Below, in pieces: positions 1 through 8,436 of a stretch of DNA of 54,738 nucleotides. The notes below the pieces were generated by a model, which worked only from the letters and a program-made list of their open reading frames with translations, was not told the origin of the DNA and searched no databases. The translations under genes were made by a program, and so were the position numbers. Origin of the DNA: JABIBT01 sp964471565. Its GTDB lineage: Archaea > Nanobdellota > Nanobdellia > SCGC-AAA011-G17 > PNOQ01. The stretch spans positions 1 to 54,738 of the forward strand of contig CAYYFK010000003.1 in assembly GCA_964471565.1 (NCBI GenBank), in the 5' to 3' direction. Numbering within the stretch: the first letter of the stretch is position 1; each line of letters starts with the position of its first letter.

Positions 1-2
1 TA

Positions 3-464
3 GATTTCTATGGTGTTGGAAATGATGAATGTGGTTTTGATAGCGATTGTTCTGCTGAGATTTATTGTGGTAATGATATTGTTAATGAAAATGAAGAATG
101 TGATGGTTTAAATCTAGGTGGCGAAAGTTGTTCTAGTTTAGGTTATGATTCAGGGGTATTGGCGTGTCTTGATAATTGTAGTTTTGATATTGATGGATGT
201 GTTAATGTTCCTTGCGGCGATGGAGTTGTTAATGAAAATGAAGAATGTGATGGTTTAAATCTGGGTGATGAAAGCTGTCTTAGTCTAGGTTATCAAAAAG
301 GTAATTTGAGTTGCTTTTCTGATTGTAAATTTAATATCTTAGAGTGTAAAAAAGATGTTCTTAATAAACCTAATTTTTATATTGTTGGAGGTATTCTAAT
401 TTTTATCCTTTTTGTGTTGATTATTTTTTCTCGCTTTTTTTATGATAAATTCAAAAAAACATAA
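3..464 (+). CDS. Cys-rich repeat surface protein, C-terminal part (5' truncated by window edge)
   Basis: The frame is open from base 3, so the N-terminus lies outside the window. At least two tandem Cys-rich modules of the form CG(N/D)-x-VNENEECDGLNLG-x-ESC-x-SLGY...C...C are visible, followed by one membrane helix near the C-terminus (IVGGILIFILFVLIIF) and a short basic tail. This is the layout of an extracellular disulfide-rich protein anchored by its C-terminus. The modules resemble the Cys-rich repeats common in secreted microbial surface proteins. DNA at about 79-119 and 229-269 is nearly identical, so the modules duplicated recently. The function is unknown. Confidence 0.75.
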   Translation, partial: DFYGVGNDECGFDSDCSAEIYCGNDIVNENEECDGLNLGGESCSSLGYDSGVLACLDNCSFDIDGCVNVPCGDGVVNENEECDGLNLGDESCLSLGYQKGNLSCFSDCKFNILECKKDVLNKPNFYIVGGILIFILFVLIIFSRFFYDKFKKT

Positions 465-502
465 ATCTTATAAATTACATATTTTCTCTTCTCCTCGTTA
501 TC

Positions 503-697
503 ATGGCAGAAATAATACCGATTAAATCAAGAGTAAGGGTTAATAAAGATAAGGGTACTTTAGAAGATTTAACAAGAATGCTTTCTAGTAATAAGCATTG
601 GTTAGCCCAATATGATCTCTCTTTAGAAGATGTTAACAATCCTTTTGTAAAGGAAAGAGTAAAGAGTATTATTTATTCCGAGTATATTCTTGTTTGA
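503..697 (+). CDS. small hypothetical protein, 64 aa
   Basis: A 64-residue, mostly charged, soluble protein with no family that I recognise. A TTATAAAT box lies at 468-475, about 30 nt before the ATG, which supports a short-leader archaeal transcript. The stop codon sits about 13 nt before the conserved element preceding the next gene, so the next gene has its own promoter. It has no signal peptide or Cys motif. Confidence 0.5.
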   Translation: MAEIIPIKSRVRVNKDKGTLEDLTRMLSSNKHWLAQYDLSLEDVNNPFVKERVKSIIYSEYILV

Positions 698-710
698 TTG
701 CAAATTTTTC

Positions 711-748
711 CTTGTCACCTTGCCATGCACGGACAGATTGTTTATAAA
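711..748 (+). promoter_or_regulatory. conserved 20-bp element plus TATA box upstream of HTH-LAGLIDADG gene
   Basis: The 20-mer CTTGTCACCTTGCCATGCAC (711-730) is followed by a 10-nt spacer and then TTTATAAA (741-748). The same 20-mer, with one difference (C for T at position 16), occurs on the minus strand at 42810-42829, again exactly 10 nt before a TTTATAAA box and again in front of an HTH-LAGLIDADG gene. The two copies are read in different frames relative to their genes, so DNA rather than protein is conserved. The position just upstream of BRE/TATA suits an activator site; a homing or recognition site is the alternative. Confidence 0.7.
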
Positions 749-769
749 TCTTTTTTGCTTTTTTCTTAT

Positions 770-1687
770 ATGGAATTTAATCTCTATGATATGTGCTCTG
801 ATGATAATGTGGTGCGTATTGCTATGGGTGATGAATTGAGATCTAAATTTAATTATTCTGTAAGTAGATTGAGGTTAAAAAGAAAGTTTATTTCGGATAG
901 TTTTGGTTTTGATTATAGTTCTGTTTGTAGATGGTTGAAAAACCATAAGTTTGTCCCGTTGAAATTGTTCAAGCTGTTGAAAGAAGTATATTTTCTTGAT
1001 TTCTCTAATCATATGAAATATTTTGTTGGTTGCTCAAATTCTAGGAAAATAAAAATACCTAAAAAATTAAATGAAAATTTAGCAAAAGTTATTGGTGCAC
1101 ATGTTGCGGATGGTTGCCTTAAGAAGAGAGTTTCACAAAGTAAGAATGGGAGATATATGAGATATGAATTGGTTTTGAGAGAGCAGTATTATTCCCATGT
1201 TGATTCATTTTGTAGATGGTTTAATGATTGTTTTGATTATGGAATAAGACCGATTGATAGGGGGAATCATTTTGAAGTGTATATTGGTAGTAGAGTTATA
1301 TTTGAATATTTTAATAAAATTTTAAAGATTCCTTATGGCCCGAAATCTGCAACCATAAGAGTTCCAGATTACATTAAGAATTCTAATTATAATATTAAAG
1401 TTGCCTTTTTAATGGGAATTTTTATGTTTGATGGATCTGTTGAGAGAAAAACAGGTTATGTAAGTTTGGTTTCGAGAAGTGAAAAATTAGTAAAAGGATT
1501 GTACAAATTATTGGAAGATATTGGCATCGTCCCAGATTACATTAACAAAAAGCCAGACAAATATAAGAGACATAGGTTGATAATAAGAAAGCAAGCTAAA
1601 TTGAAAGAATGCTTAACTTTATTTGAAAAAGATACTGAGAAATGGGAGAGATTGTATAAATTTTTAAAATTAAAACACAAGCTTTAA
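770..1687 (+). CDS. HTH-LAGLIDADG protein (homing endonuclease-like or WhiA-like regulator)
   Basis: A 305-aa protein. An N-terminal helix-turn-helix-like region (about residues 25-70, including SVCRWLKNHKFVPLKLFKLL) precedes two LAGLIDADG motifs: LAKVIGAHVADG (about 104-115) and FLMGIFMFDGSV (about 212-224). Both motifs keep the terminal acidic residue, so it could be a monomeric LAGLIDADG nuclease. It is free-standing and no intron or intein host is visible around it. I chose ATG 770 over the upstream TTG at 698 because TTTATAAA lies 27 nt before it, the leaderless spacing. HTH-LAGLIDADG proteins include both homing endonucleases and the WhiA regulator type. It is similar in size and layout to the gene at 41846-42769. 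Confidence 0.8.
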   Translation: MEFNLYDMCSDDNVVRIAMGDELRSKFNYSVSRLRLKRKFISDSFGFDYSSVCRWLKNHKFVPLKLFKLLKEVYFLDFSNHMKYFVGCSNSRKIKIPKKLNENLAKVIGAHVADGCLKKRVSQSKNGRYMRYELVLREQYYSHVDSFCRWFNDCFDYGIRPIDRGNHFEVYIGSRVIFEYFNKILKIPYGPKSATIRVPDYIKNSNYNIKVAFLMGIFMFDGSVERKTGYVSLVSRSEKLVKGLYKLLEDIGIVPDYINKKPDKYKRHRLIIRKQAKLKECLTLFEKDTEKWERLYKFLKLKHKL

Positions 1688-1736
1688 AAAGAAGTTCTAA
1701 ACCAAATTTGAGTATAGTAAATTAGAATTAAAGAAA

Positions 1737-3933
1737 ATGGCTGAAAAATCGACAGAAATTATAGGGAAAATTATGACGCAGCCTGAGAAGATCAGAAATA
1801 TTGCCATCGCCGCACATTACGATTTCAGTTAAGGCTGTTCGTGTGCAGATCGACCATGGTAAGACCACATTTTCTGATAATCTCTTAGCTGGTGCTGGAA
1901 TGCTTTCTGAAGAGCTTGCTGGTGAACAAAGAGCTTTAGACTTTCATGATGATGAATCTGAGAGAGGAATTACTATAGACTCTGCTTCCGTTTCTATGCT
2001 TCACACTGTTGATGATACTGATCACTTAATTAATTTAATTGACACTCCAGGACATGTTGATTTTGGAGGAGATGTTACAAGAGCTATGAGGGCGGTTGAT
2101 GGTGCAGTTGTTTTATGTTGTGCTGTCGAAGGCATTATGCCACAAACTGAGACTGTTTTAAAACAAGCTTTGAGAGAAAGAGTTAAGCCGGTTTTATTTA
2201 TTAATAAAGTTGATAGGTTAATCAAAGAAGTTAAGTTAACTCCTGAAGCTATGCAGCAAAAGTTTGTTGATATCATTACCCATATTAATAAATATATTGA
2301 GCAAATTGCTCCTGAAGAATTTAAGGAAAAATGGAAAGTTAATATTCAGGATGGATCTGTTGCTTTTGGTTCAGCGTTCCATAACTGGGGGATTTCTTTG
2401 CCTTATATGCAAAAGAAAAATATTTCTTTCAAAGATATAATTGATGCTTATGAAAATGAAACTTACAAAGAATTAGCTAAAAAAGCGCCAATTCATGAAG
2501 TTGTTCTAGATATGACTATCAAACATCATCCAAATCCTTTAATTGCACAAAAATATAGAATTCCTAAAATTTGGCATGGGGATATTGAAAGTGTAGAAGG
2601 TAAGGCACTATCTAATTGTGATCCTAAGGGTGGAGTTGGTTTGATTGTTACTAAAATTGTTGTAGATAAACACGCTGGAGAGGTTGCAACTGGTCGTTTG
2701 TTTTCTGGAACTGTTAGACAAGGCGATGAAGTTTATCTTAATATGGCTAAGAAAAAAGTTAGATTACAACAAGTTTCTGTTTACAAAGGTTCACAAAGAA
2801 CTATGATGGAAGAAATCCCGTGCGGAAATATTGTTGGTTTGGTTGGTTTGAGAGATACTTTTGCGGGAGAAACTGTTTCTACAGAGCCCATGACCCCTTT
2901 TGAAGAAATTAAACATATTTTTGAGCCTGTTATTACTAAATCTATTGAAGCTTTGAAGGCTGCTGACTTGTCCAGATTAATTGAAGTTTTAAGACAAGTT
3001 GGAAAAGAAGACCCAAGTATTAAGGTTGAAATTAATGAAGAAACTGGAGAGAATTTAATCTCTGGAATGGGCGAATTACATTTAGAAATTATTGAGAATA
3101 GAATTAAAAATGAAAAAGGTTTGGAAGTTAAGACTTCTCCACCGATTGTTGTTTATAGGGAAACAGTTACTAAACAAGGTACTGAAGAAGAGGGTAAAAG
3201 TCCTAACAAACACAATAAATTCTATATAGTTGTAGAACCTTTGGAAGATAATATTTACGAGGCAATAAAATCTGGAGAATTATCTGAAGGAAGAGTAAAG
3301 AAAAAAGATAGAGTTGTTATAGATAAGTTAGTTGAATTAGGTTTAAATTCAAAAGATTCTCAAAGATATAGGTATTTTTACAAAGGAAATGCTCTTGTTG
3401 ATGATACAAGGGGAATTGTTCATATAGGAGAAGTTATTGAAATGATTATGGATGGTTTTCAACAAGTTATCAATGCAGGTCCATTGGCTAGAGAGCCTTG
3501 TGCTAAGATGAGGGTAAGAATTATGGATATGAAGCTTCATGAAGATGCAATTCATAGAGGTCCTGCTCAAGTTTACCCGGCAATTAGAGAATCTATTAAA
3601 GGCAGTATGGCAACTGCAGGTTCAAGTATCCTGGAACCTATTCAAGTTATGCAATTTGATAGTCCTTCTGAGTTTTTGGGAAATTTAAGTGGTATGATTC
3701 AGAACAAAAGAGGACAATTAATTAATGTTGATCAACAAGGCGAACATATTTCTGTTAAAGCTAAATTGCCTGTGGCTGAAATGTTTGGAATTGCTTCTGA
3801 ATTGAGATCGGTTACTTCTGGTCGTGGTAGTCAGTATTTAGTTGACCAAATGTTTGAAACTTTACCTACTAATTTGAAGGATGATGTTATCAAGAAAATT
3901 AGAAGTCGTAAAGGTTTAGGCGAGAATGAGTGA
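1737..3933 (+). CDS. fusA: translation elongation factor aEF-2, split by a predicted 31-nt BHB intron (join 1737..1817, 1849..3933)
   Basis: Spliced product of 721 aa, normal for archaeal EF-2, the GTPase that drives ribosomal translocation. Exon 1 encodes 27 residues ending NIAIAAH; exon 2 begins IDHGKT. Joining them gives the G1 P-loop AHIDHGKT (residues 26-33). Later motifs are SERGITID (switch 1), DTPGHVDFGG (G3), NKVD (G4) and domain IV KLHEDAIHRGPAQ, with the diphthamide acceptor His at about residue 596. Without splicing, translation from ATG 1737 stops at TAA after 31 codons. The uninterrupted downstream frame from 1801 would encode an N-terminus lacking an intact P-loop. The gene is followed by its own spacer, and a new TATA box (3959-3968) serves the next gene. 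Identity is certain; splicing is inferred from structure. Confidence 0.95.
1818..1848 (+). other. predicted archaeal bulge-helix-bulge intron in aEF-2 mRNA
   Basis: 31 nt, so its retention breaks the frame. The motif is GCAC (1812-1815), bulge AT|T (1816-1818), stem ACGA (1819-1822), loop, TCGT (1839-1842), GTGC (1843-1846), bulge AG|A (1847-1849). The central helix GCAC/GTGC is 4 Watson-Crick pairs, both bulges are 3 nt, and cutting after the second bulge base on each side yields exactly CAT|ATC (His-Ile), restoring the EF-2 P-loop. These are the canonical cleavage rules for the archaeal tRNA splicing endonuclease. The outer exon helix is weak (TCG/CGA after a small internal loop). Confidence 0.88.
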
Positions 3934-3992
3934 TTGTTAAGTAGTAACAAATAGAAAGGTTTATAAGTGAAATATTTTTCTTTTTATAGAAA

Positions 3993-4502
3993 ATGACTAT
4001 AGAATTAAAGTTAGGTAAATTTTATACGTATAGTGAACTTGGAGATGGTAGTAGAGTTAGAGAGGGTGGTTCCGGAGGACATTCTTATAAAACTGTTGCA
4101 GATAGAACAAGCAATCCAGAGTTAGCTAAAAGAGTTATGGGTAGAATAAATGAAAGATTATCTGAATTTGGTCAAGGAGACTTTCAATCTTTTTCGGATG
4201 AAAAAAAAGATGAAATATTAGAAAGAGATCTTAGAATTATTGTTGATTCCCCTGCAAAAATTGAGTTAAAATTCAGAAGAAGAGTATCTTGTGAGGGTTA
4301 TGATTTTAATGAGATAATGGGGGAAGCATTATTTATGTTTTATTGGAGTAAAAATTACAATGAGAACCTTAGGCTTTCAATACAAGATCTAAGTAAAGAA
4401 GATTTACCATCATTTAGCTCAAAAAAGGAATCTGAATTTGGATGGATACCCGGTCCAAATATGTATGGATTGATTTTAAAATATAACTTTGATATTGAGT
4501 AG
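3993..4502 (+). CDS. hypothetical protein, 169 aa
   Basis: A soluble protein that I do not recognise. It has a Gly-rich stretch near residues 18-30 (SRVREGGSGGHSY), a charged helical middle and an aromatic C-terminal part (FGWIPGPNMYGLILKY). A GTTTATAAGT box about 27-33 nt before the ATG supports the start and independent expression. It separates aEF-2 from aEF1A, genes often close together in archaea, but nothing ties it to translation beyond position. Confidence 0.6.
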   Translation: MTIELKLGKFYTYSELGDGSRVREGGSGGHSYKTVADRTSNPELAKRVMGRINERLSEFGQGDFQSFSDEKKDEILERDLRIIVDSPAKIELKFRRRVSCEGYDFNEIMGEALFMFYWSKNYNENLRLSIQDLSKEDLPSFSSKKESEFGWIPGPNMYGLILKYNFDIE

Positions 4503-4507
4503 AAACA

Positions 4508-4558
4508 TTTATAAACAGGTAATTTTTCCATTTAATAATAATATTCATTCATGGAGGA
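4508..4558 (+). promoter_or_regulatory. aEF1A promoter (TATA) and Shine-Dalgarno
   Basis: TTTATAAA at 4508-4515 predicts transcription starting near 4537, giving a leader of about 27 nt. GGAGGA at 4553-4558 lies 6 nt before the ATG at 4565. This is one of few genes here with a strong Shine-Dalgarno; most neighbours look leaderless, which fits high-level expression of aEF1A. Confidence 0.7.
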
Positions 4559-4564
4559 ATAAGA

Positions 4565-5848
4565 ATGGCTAAAGAAAAACCACACGTAAACATTGTATTT
4601 GTAGGTCATGTTGATCACGGTAAATCTACTGCTGTAGGTAGATTAATGTTTGATTCAGGAAACATTGATGAACAAGCAATGAGAAAATTAAAAGAAAAGG
4701 CTGAAGAGTTGGGAAAAGGTGGATTTGAATTCGCTTTTGTTATGGACAACTTAAAAGAAGAAAGAGAAAGAGGAGTTACAATCGATTTAAGTCATAAGAA
4801 ATTTAATACTGATAAATATGAATATACTGTTATTGATGCTCCTGGACACAGAGACTTTATTAAAAATATGATTACTGGAGCTAGTCAAGCAGATGTTGGT
4901 GTTTTGGTTGTTGCTGCAACAGATTCTGTAATGGCACAAACAAAAGAACACGTTTTCTTGTGTAAAACTCTTGGTGTTAATCAAATATCTGTTTTAGTTA
5001 ATAAAATGGATGCTGTTGATTATGCTGAAGACAAGTATAACAAAGTTAAAGAAGATGTTTCAAACTTGTTAAAAACTGTTGGATATAATCCGGATGAAGT
5101 TTCATTTATTGCAGGTAGTGCTTTAGAAGGAGATAATATTGCTAAGAAATCTGATAAGATGGCTTGGTACACAGGTCCAACTGTTTTGGAACAGTTAAAT
5201 TTATTTAAAGAACCTGAAAAACCAACTGGTTTGCCTTTGAGATTACCAATCCAAGATGTTTATAACATCGCAGGTATTGGTGTTGTTCCTGTTGGAAGAA
5301 TTGAAACTGGAACAATGAAAGTTGGGGACAAAGTTACTGTTGTTCCTGGTAGAGAAGGTAAAGGAGTTTCAGGTGAGTGTAAGACTATAGAGATGCACCA
5401 TGAACAGGTCCAAGAAGCAATTCCTGGAGATAATGTTGGTTTCTCAGTAAGAGGAATTGGTAAAAAGGATATTGCTAGAGGAGATGTTTTAGGTAGATCT
5501 GATAGTGTACCTACATTGGCTAAGGAATTTACAGCACAAATCGTTGTATTAAACCATCCTTCAGTATTAACTGTAGGATATACGCCTGTTTTCCACATAC
5601 ATACAGCACAAGTAGCATGCCAAATTACTGAATTGGTTAAGAAAATCAATGCTGCTACAGGTGAAGTTATTGAGGAAAATCCAGATATGCTAAAGAATGG
5701 AGATGCTGCAATTGTTAAGATTGTGCCAACTAAACCTTTAGTTATTGAAAAGCAAGGCGAAATACCACAAATGTCAAGATTTGCTATTAGAGATGCAGGT
5801 CAGACAGTTGCTGCAGGTATGTGTATCGACTTAGTTAAGAAGGAGTAA
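4565..5848 (+). CDS. tuf: translation elongation factor aEF1A (EF-Tu homologue)
   Basis: A 427-aa GTPase that delivers aminoacyl-tRNA to the ribosome. Visible motifs are GHVDHGKS (G1, about residues 14-21), RERGVTID (switch 1), DAPGHRDF (G3), NKMD (G4) and GSAL (G5), followed by the two beta-barrel domains (for example RLPIQDVYNIAGIGVVPVGRIETG). It is full length with no interruption. Its own TATA box and strong Shine-Dalgarno precede it and a T-rich terminator follows. Together with uS10 and tRNA-Ser downstream it forms a recognisable archaeal translation neighbourhood, here with three extra genes inserted. Confidence 0.97.
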   Translation: MAKEKPHVNIVFVGHVDHGKSTAVGRLMFDSGNIDEQAMRKLKEKAEELGKGGFEFAFVMDNLKEERERGVTIDLSHKKFNTDKYEYTVIDAPGHRDFIKNMITGASQADVGVLVVAATDSVMAQTKEHVFLCKTLGVNQISVLVNKMDAVDYAEDKYNKVKEDVSNLLKTVGYNPDEVSFIAGSALEGDNIAKKSDKMAWYTGPTVLEQLNLFKEPEKPTGLPLRLPIQDVYNIAGIGVVPVGRIETGTMKVGDKVTVVPGREGKGVSGECKTIEMHHEQVQEAIPGDNVGFSVRGIGKKDIARGDVLGRSDSVPTLAKEFTAQIVVLNHPSVLTVGYTPVFHIHTAQVACQITELVKKINAATGEVIEENPDMLKNGDAAIVKIVPTKPLVIEKQGEIPQMSRFAIRDAGQTVAAGMCIDLVKKE

Positions 5849-5850
5849 TC

Positions 5851-5873
5851 CTTTCTTTTTTTTCTTTTTTTTT
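5851..5873 (+). terminator. oligo-T terminator after aEF1A
   Basis: Immediately after the aEF1A stop the plus strand carries long T runs (CTTTCTTTTTTTTCTTTTTT and onward) with no strong hairpin, typical of intrinsic archaeal termination. A new TATA box at 5882-5889 follows directly. Confidence 0.65.
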
Positions 5874-5911
5874 AAAATACATTTATAAACCACACTTATT
5901 TCTATTTTCTA

Positions 5912-7084
5912 ATGGGATTCAAAGATTTTTTTAAAAAAAAGAAGAAAGTAGTAGAAGAGGTAGAAGAAATTAAAAAAATTCCCTTTAGTGAACTTGAAAA
6001 CTCTCTAAACAAGAAAAAAAGCGAAATTAATGAAAAAGAAAAAGAAATTTTTAGTTTAATTGAAAATAAAACTCCAGAATTTATTGAAGAACTAAACAAA
6101 AAAATAACAATCCTAGAAAACAAAGGAAATGAATTAAAAAATACAGAAGATAAGATGTATTTAATTGTAAAAGAAAATCTTAATTATTATATTCTTAGAT
6201 TAAATAGACTTTTAGAAGATATAAATAACAAAAGTGAAGATAACTTTGATGAGTTTGTTAAAAAAACAAATAAAATATTTTTAGATTTTAATGATAAAAC
6301 TCATGTTATATATCAAAAGGTAACTCTTTTGATTGGAGATGAGATTGCAGACATAAAGTCCTATGTAAATAACTTTTCTAAGTATCAAACTGACTTATTT
6401 GATGAAAATGAAGATATTATAAAATCCTCAAAAGCAATTTCTAGTATTGAATTAGACTTAGCTAAATATAAAGAAACTAAAGATACTCTTTCTAATGTTA
6501 ATGAAAGGATTGAATCTTTAAATGAAGAAATAAAAAAAGTTAAAGATAGTGATAAAAGTGTTTTAAATGAAATTGAAGAAATTAAAAAAAGTGAAGATTA
6601 TATTGAAAATTTAAAGAAACAAGAGGAAATTAAATTAGTTGAAAAAGGAGTAGAAAATGAATTTTTCAAACTTAAAGAAATGATTGATTTCAAATCCCTA
6701 GGCAATACTTTCCATACTAATGAAGAAAAAATGAATGTAGTTAAGTCCCATAAGGAAGATTTTAAAACAAACTTTCAAAAAAGTAACGGAGAGGATATTC
6801 TAAGGTTACTTAATGAAGCTAAATTGGATAGTGCGGCTATAACTGTTAAAATGAAACAAATTGTTGATGAGAAAGAAAAAATTGATAAAAATAAAGAAAC
6901 TATTAAAGAGAATGAAACGGAGGTTCTTTTTTCTAAATTAGATAATACAAAATTACAAATTAATAACTTAAATGATGAAAAAGTTAAAGAGCAAAAAAAA
7001 TACGAAAGGTTTGAAGTAAATAAGGATGATATAATGAAGTCAATAAAGAATGAAGCAATTAAATTAAATCTAGTTATAGGATAA
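5912..7084 (+). CDS. long coiled-coil protein, 390 aa
   Basis: Almost entirely helical and charged, with heptad-like Lys/Glu/Leu/Ile repeats from about residue 15 to the C-terminus. It opens with a short basic segment MGFKDFFKKKKKV that could touch membrane lipid. There are no catalytic motifs, Cys or membrane helices. TTTATAAA at 5882-5889 lies 27 nt before the ATG, marking a leaderless transcript. It could be a cytoskeletal or scaffold-like protein; function cannot be assigned. Confidence 0.7.
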   Translation: MGFKDFFKKKKKVVEEVEEIKKIPFSELENSLNKKKSEINEKEKEIFSLIENKTPEFIEELNKKITILENKGNELKNTEDKMYLIVKENLNYYILRLNRLLEDINNKSEDNFDEFVKKTNKIFLDFNDKTHVIYQKVTLLIGDEIADIKSYVNNFSKYQTDLFDENEDIIKSSKAISSIELDLAKYKETKDTLSNVNERIESLNEEIKKVKDSDKSVLNEIEEIKKSEDYIENLKKQEEIKLVEKGVENEFFKLKEMIDFKSLGNTFHTNEEKMNVVKSHKEDFKTNFQKSNGEDILRLLNEAKLDSAAITVKMKQIVDEKEKIDKNKETIKENETEVLFSKLDNTKLQINNLNDEKVKEQKKYERFEVNKDDIMKSIKNEAIKLNLVIG

Positions 7085-7116
7085 TATTTTATAAAGTCTA
7101 AGATTTCTATTATTTT

Positions 7117-7542
7117 ATGAAGAAATTTGTACCTTATGTTGTTCCGGCTATTAGTGTTTTGCTAATATTTTCTATTTTGCTTATAGATCCTGAACTTACA
7201 GGCTTTGCTGTCTTTGAAAATAAGGAAGTAATGATAGAATTAAACACGTTTAAAGATCTTGTTTTACCTGAAAATGCTGAATTGGAAGTTGTTATAGCGG
7301 AGGAATCTTCTAGGCTTACAATCAAAGAGTTTATTGAAAAAACCGGTGAAGAATATGAATTGGTTGAAGGAAGCATAGATAGTTTGAATTTCGAAGGTAT
7401 GGGATATACTGGAAACAAAACTTATTATCTCCCTATAAGTGAATTTGGATTTGAGGAAGGGCATAATAAGGAAATTGTGATTAATGTTTACTATGAAGAG
7501 CTTTTAATTTCTAGCCAAAATATAAAAATTACTAAGAGATAG
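7117..7542 (+). CDS. membrane-anchored extracytoplasmic protein, 141 aa
   Basis: An N-terminal hydrophobic segment (about residues 5-24) is followed directly by PELTGFAVF and then a beta-rich domain of about 110 residues with no Cys. The topology suggests an outward-facing domain held by its signal anchor. The TG-x-A element just after the hydrophobic segment recurs in the proteins at 39105 and 47598. No family recognised. It is followed after 30 nt by another small membrane-anchored protein. Confidence 0.6.
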   Translation: MKKFVPYVVPAISVLLIFSILLIDPELTGFAVFENKEVMIELNTFKDLVLPENAELEVVIAEESSRLTIKEFIEKTGEEYELVEGSIDSLNFEGMGYTGNKTYYLPISEFGFEEGHNKEIVINVYYEELLISSQNIKITKR

Positions 7543-7572
7543 TTTTATAATTCTTATTAGATTCCCCTTTTT

Positions 7573-7950
7573 ATGACTAATTATTTAAAATTTAGTTTAG
7601 CTGGTCTTTTGATACTTAGTGCTGGTATTGGTATTGGGAGAAAAACAGTGCCAGTTGATACCCCTGATTTTCGTATAGAGGAAAAAGGGTTTGTTGCTAC
7701 ATTAGATATAAAAGATGATAGCCTTATAACTAAGTTTGGGTATGAGGATGCAAGGAGTTTGTTTGTTGGGGAATTGCATGAGATTTATGGTGACTTGAAA
7801 AGACCCGAACTGAAAACCATTGGCGATATTTTACGTCTTAGGGCTATTGAGCAGAAAATTGAATTATATGGCTCTTTACACAAAAAACCTAAGAAAGATC
7901 CGGTTCCTAAAGAAAGTAAACCTAAACCTGATTTATCTGATATGATGTGA
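7573..7950 (+). CDS. small exported or membrane-anchored protein, 125 aa
   Basis: An N-terminal hydrophobic helix (LKFSLAGLLILSAGIGIG) is followed by a charged helical domain and a Pro/Lys-rich tail (KKPKKDPVPKESKPKP). No conserved motif recognised. It lies between the preceding anchored protein and uS10, whose own TATA box (7968-7975) makes co-transcription with uS10 unlikely. Confidence 0.55.
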   Translation: MTNYLKFSLAGLLILSAGIGIGRKTVPVDTPDFRIEEKGFVATLDIKDDSLITKFGYEDARSLFVGELHEIYGDLKRPELKTIGDILRLRAIEQKIELYGSLHKKPKKDPVPKESKPKPDLSDMM

Positions 7951-7998
7951 GTTTCTAAATAAAAAGTTTTATAAATAGCTAATTTTGCCTAATATAAA

Positions 7999-8307
7999 AT
8001 GCAGAAAGCAAAGATAAACTTGGCATGTCCAGATATTGATAAGATGAATACTATTTGTGATAGTATAGTCGATATTGCTAAAAAAACCAAAACAAAAGTG
8101 TCTGGTCCGATTCCATTGCCTACTAAAAAGATGAAGCTAACTACTAGAAAAAGCCCTGATGGCGAAGGTAAGGCTTCCTGGGAAAAGTATGAGATGAGAA
8201 TCCATAAAAGACTTATTGAGCTAGGTTTAGATGAGCGAGCATTGAGATTGATTATGAGAGTGCCAATTCCTGAGGGAGTTAATATAGAGATTGAGATTCA
8301 AGAGTAA
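7999..8307 (+). CDS. rps10: small ribosomal subunit protein uS10
   Basis: 102 aa, the usual length of archaeal S10. Characteristic segments are KVSGPIPLPTKK, ASWEKYEMRIHKRLIEL and the C-terminal IPEGVNIEIEIQE. TTTATAAA at 7968-7975 lies 27 nt before the ATG, so the mRNA is probably leaderless. It sits after aEF1A and directly before tRNA-Ser, an arrangement seen in many archaea. Confidence 0.95.
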   Translation: MQKAKINLACPDIDKMNTICDSIVDIAKKTKTKVSGPIPLPTKKMKLTTRKSPDGEGKASWEKYEMRIHKRLIELGLDERALRLIMRVPIPEGVNIEIEIQE

Positions 8308-8371
8308 GATTTATAAGTTAAACTAATTCTTTTCTTTTAGTGCCGGGATCGCATAATCTGGTATTGCACAG

Positions 8372-8404
8372 AACCTTAAAATGTAATAAATTTAAGGTGT
8401 GTAA
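8372..8404 (+). other. tRNA-Ser(GGA) intron 1, position 29/30, non-canonical
   Basis: 33 nt. BHB: GCAC central strand (8366-8369), bulge AG|A (8370-8372), stem ACCTTAAA/TTTAAGGT, GTGT (8398-8401), bulge AA|G (8403-8405 side). Cutting after the second bulge base joins CAG to GC within the anticodon stem. The central helix has one G-U pair. Introns inside the anticodon stem are known in archaea but less common than 37/38. Confidence 0.8.
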
Positions 8405-8412
8405 GCCTGGAA

Positions 8413-8436
8413 TTTAATTTCAGAAACATGCCAGTT
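8413..8436 (+). other. tRNA-Ser(GGA) intron 2, canonical position 37/38
   Basis: 24 nt. CTGG of the anticodon loop pairs with CCAG at 8431-8434; bulges AA|T and TT|A place the cuts after A37 and before A38. The outer helix is the anticodon stem CAGGC/GCCTG, itself complete only once intron 1 is gone, suggesting ordered or interdependent splicing. Confidence 0.8.

Noticed and set aside
1801..1848. aEF-2 starting at 1801 with a novel N-terminus in the downstream frame
   Set aside because: That frame lacks an intact P-loop and ignores the conserved NIAIAAH in the frame from 1737; the BHB intron explains both pieces.
1818..1848. Intein or group I/II intron in aEF-2
   Set aside because: 31 nt is far too short and no splice-junction residues or ribozyme core are present; only the BHB signature fits.
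2022..2276. Antisense frames within aEF-2 and other long genes as separate genes
   Set aside because: They lie opposite strongly conserved coding sequence and have no promoter or recognisable product.
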